The position numbers and the translations under genes are program-made. The notes under the pieces were generated by a model, which was not told where the DNA came from, did not search any database, and was given only the letters and a program-made list of their open reading frames with translations. From Nocardioides alcanivorans (GTDB taxonomy: Bacteria; Actinomycetota; Actinomycetes; Propionibacteriales; Nocardioidaceae), in NCBI RefSeq assembly GCF_021555175.1, contig NZ_JAKGRW010000048.1, positions 1 to 47,666 of the forward strand: a stretch of DNA of 47,666 nucleotides, written 5' to 3'. This document shows positions 43,665 to 47,666 of this stretch, piece after piece. Within the stretch, counting starts at the first letter, position 1, and the number at the start of each line of letters is the position of its first letter.

Positions 43665-44414
43665 ATGGAACCTTCACGTGTCGCAGTCGTCACCGGCGCC
43701 TCCAGCGGAATCGGCGCCGCCACCGCACGAGTCCTGGCCCGCGATGGCTACCGAGTCGTGTGTGCTGCTCGGCGTCAGGAGCGAATCGCGGCGTTGGCCG
43801 ATGAGATCGGCGGCATCGCGATCACCTGCGACGTCACCGACCCTGCTGCCGTGGCCCGGTTGGCCGAGGCAGTCGGCCCCCGGCTGGCCGTGCTCGTCAA
43901 CAACGCCGGCGGCGCCTTCGGGTTGGAACCGATCGAGAAGGCCGACCCCGAGCAGTGGCGGCAGATGTACGACGTGAACGTGCTCGGCGTCCTCCAGGTC
44001 ACCCAGGCGCTCCTTCCTGCGCTGCGTGCGAGCGGCGACGGCCTGGTGGTGACGGTGACGTCGACCGCCGGACGCATCGCCTACGAGGGTGGCGCCGGCT
44101 ACACGGCTGCGAAGCACGCGTCGAGGGTCGTGTCGGAGACGCTGCGACTGGAGTTGTGTGGCGAGCCGATCCGGGTCACCGACATCGCCCCCGGCATGGT
44201 GCACACGGAGGAGTTCTCGACGGTGCGGTTCGGCGGCGACCAGGCCCGGGCGGACGCGGTCTACGCCGGCGTACCCGATCCGCTGGTGGCCGAGGACGTG
44301 GCCGAGGCGATCGCCTTCGTGGCCAGCAGGCCGGCTCACGTCAACATCGACGAACTCGTGATCAAGCCACGCGCCCAAGCCTCGCAGCACAAGATCCATC
44401 GCGTCCAGGAGTGA
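43665..44414 (+). CDS. Short-chain dehydrogenase, YdfG-like
   Basis: 249 aa. Classical SDR with cofactor motif VTGASSGIGAATARVLA, NNAGG, catalytic Ser in TVTSTAGRIAYEGG and YTAAK. The following PGMVHTEEFSTVRF resembles NADP-dependent serine/3-hydroxy-acid dehydrogenases (YdfG). The catalytic set is complete, in contrast to the SDR at 17991-18776. ATG at 43665 has CAGACT seven bases upstream; the long open frame before it is antisense to other genes. Confidence 0.85.
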   Translation: MEPSRVAVVTGASSGIGAATARVLARDGYRVVCAARRQERIAALADEIGGIAITCDVTDPAAVARLAEAVGPRLAVLVNNAGGAFGLEPIEKADPEQWRQMYDVNVLGVLQVTQALLPALRASGDGLVVTVTSTAGRIAYEGGAGYTAAKHASRVVSETLRLELCGEPIRVTDIAPGMVHTEEFSTVRFGGDQARADAVYAGVPDPLVAEDVAEAIAFVASRPAHVNIDELVIKPRAQASQHKIHRVQE

Positions 44415-44475
44415 TCAGCGAGACGAATCCGAGGTGTCCTCCACAAGGCCAACGATCCATGTCAGACTGCCCCGC

Positions 44476-45165
44476 GTGAAGACAATCGGACTCATTGGCG
44501 GCATGAGCTGGGAATCCAGCGCGGTCTACTACCGGGACCTCAACCGAGGCGTCGAGCAACGGCTCGGCGGGCTCTCCTCGGCGAAGACCGTGATGGCCTC
44601 CGTGGACTTCGCCGAGGTCACCGCCCTGCAGGAGCAGGAGGACTGGGACGCCGTTGCGGAGATCCTGGCCGAGGCCGCTCGGTCCGTGGAGCGCGCGGGC
44701 GCCGACTTCCTGCTGTTGTGCACCACGACCTTCCACCGGGTGGCCGAACAGGTCGAAGCCGCCGTCGGCATCCCGGTGCTGCACCTGGGCGACGTGATCG
44801 CGGAGGCCTGCAAGGAACACCGCCTGGACTCGGTCGCCCTGATCGGCACCACCTTCGCGATGTCGCGCGTCTTCTTCACCGATCGACTCGCCAGCCACGG
44901 CCTCGAGGTCATCGTGCCAGCTCCCGAGAAGCACGATGAGATCAACGCGATCATCTATGACGAGCTCGTGCACGGCAAGATCAACGACGACTCCCGTCGC
45001 ACGGTGGTGAAGGTCATCGAGGAGCTGTGGGAGAACGGTGCCGAAGGCGTCATCCTCGGCTGCACCGAGTTGGAACTGCTGGTCAAGCAGACCGACGTCG
45101 AGGTGCCGCTCTTCCCGGGCACGACGTTGCACGTCGACGCCGCTCTCGACCGCGCCCTCGGCTGA
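44476..45165 (+). CDS. Aspartate/glutamate racemase family protein
   Basis: 229 aa. The start IGLIGGMSWESSAVYYRDLNRGV is typical of YgeA-type racemases. The two catalytic cysteines are in FLLLCTTTFHRV and LGCTELELLV. The usual CTNTMH reads CTTTFH, with the conserved Asn replaced by Thr, which may alter specificity. GTG at 44476 has CAGACT seven bases upstream, the same hexamer and spacing as the preceding SDR gene, so the two may share a sigma factor. Confidence 0.87.
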   Translation: MKTIGLIGGMSWESSAVYYRDLNRGVEQRLGGLSSAKTVMASVDFAEVTALQEQEDWDAVAEILAEAARSVERAGADFLLLCTTTFHRVAEQVEAAVGIPVLHLGDVIAEACKEHRLDSVALIGTTFAMSRVFFTDRLASHGLEVIVPAPEKHDEINAIIYDELVHGKINDDSRRTVVKVIEELWENGAEGVILGCTELELLVKQTDVEVPLFPGTTLHVDAALDRALG

Positions 45166-45186
45166 CCCCGAAGGGCGATCGGCCAC

Positions 45187-46193
45187 TCAGTCCACGACGG
45201 ATCGGTCGGTCTTGACCATGTCACCACGACCGACCTCGAGCGGCGAACTGACCGTGCAGACCACGGAGAACTCGCCCTCGGTGTCGCCCCACAGCTCGGG
45301 ATAGATCTCCGCGACAGCGGTGAGTCCGGCCTCGGGCTCGTTGGCGACGAGGGAGAAGTAGGCACCACACTCCGCGTCGAGCAGCTGGAACGCTTCGTCG
45401 CGGAGCTCGACGTACGTGCCGCCGGAATCCTCCTCGATCGCCCTGCGCCCAGGCAGCTGCCCGGACGTGACGGCGGGGGTGGCAGTGAGCACGAGCAACT
45501 GCTCGCGGGTGTGCGGGGTGTTGCAGGCGACGGTGACCAGGTCGTCGTCGAGGCAGACTCTCAGCGTGGGGTCGAGGTCGGGGCTCTGGAAGTCGGCGTA
45601 CCTCATGGCTCGGGCGGTGTCCTGGCGCAGCACGCACGCGAACTTCCGCTCCCCGCCCGCCAGTCGGCGTAGGGGAAGGGGACGAAGGAGGTCCGGATCC
45701 CACCGACGAAGGCGGGGCTGGGGATGAGATCGAGGGGACTGGCATCGGCCGCGGCAGCCAGCGCCGGGTCGGCCTCATCGCGGCAGGACGCGGCGACGGC
45801 CGATCGAATCCGCTGGTGGTCCTTCGCCCCGCTGTCGAGCACCGCGTTGTAGTTCCGGGCGACCTTCGGCGCATCGACGACTGCGTAGACCTCCAGCTGG
45901 TGGGGCTGGTCGCAGGCGATCGGGTCGTCGTACGTCGGGAGGTCGCGTACCGCTGCGACCGCCACGGTGTCGAGCTCCCCGATGAGGGCGAGGGCATCGT
46001 CGCTCGCCAGCGTGGCGCCGCCGAAGCAGGTGCCGGGTTCGGGGCCGGTGGTGCCGAGCACCGGTGGGGCGGGCTCCCCTGCCTCGGAGGAGTCGTCGCC
46101 GGTGCAGCCGCCCAGCGCGAGCATCGTCATGACGGTCGCGGCTGCAATGACGGCCATGCGGCCGCGACCAGGTGCTGCGCGGAGGAGGCTCAT
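45187..46193 (-). CDS. Septum-formation-like lipoprotein with two similar halves (frameshifted)
   Basis: About 335 aa after repair. The signal peptide ends in the lipobox LGGC. Two copies of a V-x-C-x-x-PH pattern (DPIACDQPHQLEVYAVV and VTVACNTPHTREQLLVLTA), each with extra cysteines, are typical of actinobacterial septum-formation domain proteins. One G is missing at 45651-45654, and the corrected junction is DWRAGERKFACVLRQDTA. It is extracytoplasmic. Divergent from the AarF-like kinase, 50 bp away, and convergent with the racemase. Confidence 0.75.
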
Positions 46194-46231
46194 CGGTTCG
46201 CCGATCTCGGGTGGGGGCTGGCTCGCGCGGC

Positions 46232-46237
46232 TACCCT
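46232..46237 (+). promoter_or_regulatory. -10 hexamer for leaderless AarF-like gene
   Basis: TACCCT lies 6 nt before the ATG at 46244, with no Shine-Dalgarno. Confidence 0.5.
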
Positions 46238-46243
46238 AAGCCC

Positions 46244-47569
46244 ATGGCTGAGCGGGATGAGTTGCGCCGCAGCGCGCTGGGGCGGACCGCCCGGCTGGCT
46301 GCGATCCCCGTCGGCTTCGCCGGGCGTACGACACTCGGGGTCGGAAAGCGCCTCGTTGGCCGCCCCGCAGCCGCGGTGCTGACTGAGGTGCAGATGCGCA
46401 CTGCCGACCAGATCTTCAAGGTGCTCGGCGAGCTCAAGGGCGGGGCGATGAAGCTCGGCCAGGCGATGAGCATCTTCGAGTCCGCGCTTCCCGAGGAGAT
46501 TGCGGGGCCCTATCGCGACGTACTGGTGAAGCTGCAGGACGCTGCTCCCCCGATGTCGAAGCGGCTGCTCGAGGAGATGCTCACCGAGCAGCTCGGCGGC
46601 GAGTGGCGCGCCCTCTTCGACTCCTTCGACGAGCAACCGGTGGCCTCGGCGTCGTTGGGGCAGGTGCACCGCGCCGTCTGGGCCGATGGCCGCGACGTGG
46701 CAGTCAAGGTGCAGTATCCCGGCGCGGCCGAGGCGCTCCGCTCCGACCTGAAGCAACTTTCGCGGATGGCGAAGATGTTTGCCGTCGTGGCGCCCGGACT
46801 CGATGTGAAGGCGCTGCTCGCCGAGATCGAGGAGCGGGTCGTCGAGGAACTCGACTACCGGCTCGAGGCCGCGTCCCAGACCGCCTTCGCCGAGGAGTAC
46901 GTCGACGACCCCCACATCGTCGTACCTGCCGTCGTTCACCACACCGAACGGGTACTGGTGTCCGAGTGGCTGGAGAGCGAGTCGTCGCTGGCAGCGATCA
47001 TCGCGGAGGGAAGCGCGGACCAACGCAACCACTTCGGCGGCCTGTATGCGGAGTTCTTGGTCTCCGCACCCTCACGACTGGGCCTGCTCCATGCGGATCC
47101 GCATCCCGGCAACTTCCGGGTGCTGGCTGACGGCCGGATGGGCGTGGTCGACTACGGAGCCGTGGCGCGGCTGCCTGACGGATTGCCCCGCCCGATGGGC
47201 GAGCTGCTGCGGCGTGCGGTCGATGAGGACTGGGAGGCGGTCGTCGCGGGTCTGCGCGAGGAGGGCTTCCTGCTGAACCGCACGGAGTTCTCCGCCGATG
47301 CCATGCGTGACTACCTCGGCCCGTTCCTCGATGCAGCACGCAAGCCGGAGTTCACCTTCGACCGGGCGTGGCTGCGGGGCCAGGCCATGCGCGTCGCAAC
47401 TCCCACCGGCGACAACGTGGCGACCGCACTCAAGATCAACCTGCCACCTGACTACATGCTCATCCACCGCGTTTGGATAGGTGGAATTGGCGTGCTCTGC
47501 CAAGTAGGTGCCACCGTCCCCTTCCAAGGACTGCTCGAGGAGTTCCTCCCCGGTTTCGCCGACGACTGA
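46244..47569 (+). CDS. ABC1/AarF (UbiB)-family atypical kinase
   Basis: 441 aa. UbiB-family motifs: the KxGQ motif in GAMKLGQAMSIF, the Ala-rich nucleotide loop in ASASLGQVHRA, Lys in VAVKVQYPG, EELDYRLEA, the catalytic HADPHPGNFRV and the metal-binding VVDYGAV (DFG-like). Members support quinone or lipid metabolism as ATPases or kinases, and the substrate here is unknown. No obvious C-terminal membrane anchor. Ends close to another patch of palindromic repeats. Confidence 0.88.
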   Translation: MAERDELRRSALGRTARLAAIPVGFAGRTTLGVGKRLVGRPAAAVLTEVQMRTADQIFKVLGELKGGAMKLGQAMSIFESALPEEIAGPYRDVLVKLQDAAPPMSKRLLEEMLTEQLGGEWRALFDSFDEQPVASASLGQVHRAVWADGRDVAVKVQYPGAAEALRSDLKQLSRMAKMFAVVAPGLDVKALLAEIEERVVEELDYRLEAASQTAFAEEYVDDPHIVVPAVVHHTERVLVSEWLESESSLAAIIAEGSADQRNHFGGLYAEFLVSAPSRLGLLHADPHPGNFRVLADGRMGVVDYGAVARLPDGLPRPMGELLRRAVDEDWEAVVAGLREEGFLLNRTEFSADAMRDYLGPFLDAARKPEFTFDRAWLRGQAMRVATPTGDNVATALKINLPPDYMLIHRVWIGGIGVLCQVGATVPFQGLLEEFLPGFADD

Positions 47570-47606
47570 CCGTGATGATGTGAGTGACCCCGTCCGGGTG
47601 CCCGTT

Positions 47607-47645
47607 GGTCGAGCCTGTCCCCCGTTGGTCGAGCCTGTCGAGACC
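47607..47645. repeat. Palindromic repeat patch at the window end
   Basis: One full copy of GGTCGAGCCTGTCGAGACC lies at 47627-47645 and a truncated copy (GGTCGAGCCTGTC) at 47607-47619, each after CCGTT, as a tandem 20-bp unit. They are the same family as at 158-401 and 2134-2253. Confidence 0.85.
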
Positions 47646-47666
47646 CTGCACGTGGGTGTGGTGACC

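Overview
The window is high-GC actinobacterial DNA, most likely Nocardioides or a close relative in the Nocardioidaceae. The gene content shows this: MshA (mycothiol), CarD, SenX3-RegX3-PhoU, an LpqE-like lipoprotein, a HemD-fold/winged-helix NnaR-like regulator, and a DUF222/HNH endonuclease flanked by dispersed GGTCTCGACAGGCTCGACC-type palindromes. There is no rRNA or other direct taxonomic marker, so the genus is an inference.

Layout. 1-2260: palindromic-repeat patches around an HNH endonuclease gene. 2079-4467 (minus): a two-gene unit of a ParA/MinD-like ATPase and a membrane protein with a degenerate Nudix-like domain. 4601-7430 (plus): a GPH-type transporter translationally coupled to a PLP-dependent decarboxylase. 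7513-9591: a small secreted protein, uracil-DNA glycosylase and a LigB-type dioxygenase. 9691-12887 (minus): aldehyde dehydrogenase and GMC oxidoreductase, with a KstR-like motif upstream. 13047-14002: pyridoxal kinase and tRNA-Thr. 14049-20361 (minus): molybdopterin oxidoreductase, an atypical SDR, cysS, rlmB and a metallophosphoesterase. 20391-20862: ispF. 20881-21234: a 354-bp element with 33-bp terminal inverted repeats. 21276-23085: a MerR-type regulator divergent from an alpha/beta hydrolase. 23052-32873 (minus): a complete nitrate/nitrite assimilation locus, narK-nasA-nasB-nirB-nirD-nnaR-cbiX. 33091-39814: a GIDE-domain membrane protein, carD, a UbiA prenyltransferase, an LpqE-like lipoprotein, gpmA, phoU, senX3 and regX3. 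39873-47569: a C39-like secreted peptidase, a YbjN protein, mshA, a membrane protein, an SDR, an Asp/Glu racemase, a septum-formation-like lipoprotein and an AarF/ABC1 kinase.

How the genes work together. The nitrate locus imports nitrate (NarK) and reduces it to nitrite (NasA with NasB). NirBD then reduces nitrite to ammonium, CbiX contributes to the siroheme that NirB needs, and NnaR is the likely regulator. Five of its six junctions are 4-nt ATGA overlaps. The exception is a 105-nt gap before nirB that holds a hairpin and a GlnR-like box. PhoU and SenX3-RegX3 form the phosphate-sensing unit, with a PHO-box-like repeat in their divergent promoter.

Sequence quality. Thirteen genes are broken by about nineteen 1-nt indels, nearly all in or beside G/C runs, and they include core genes such as ispF, mshA and ung. 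I read these as assembly errors rather than pseudogenes and give each gene its full reconstructed span. The best candidates for undescribed biology are the ParA/Nudix-membrane unit, the hairpin family found between two convergent gene pairs, and the terminal-inverted-repeat element. The strongest general signal is a -10-like hexamer 6-7 nt before the start codon of many genes, which points to leaderless mRNAs.
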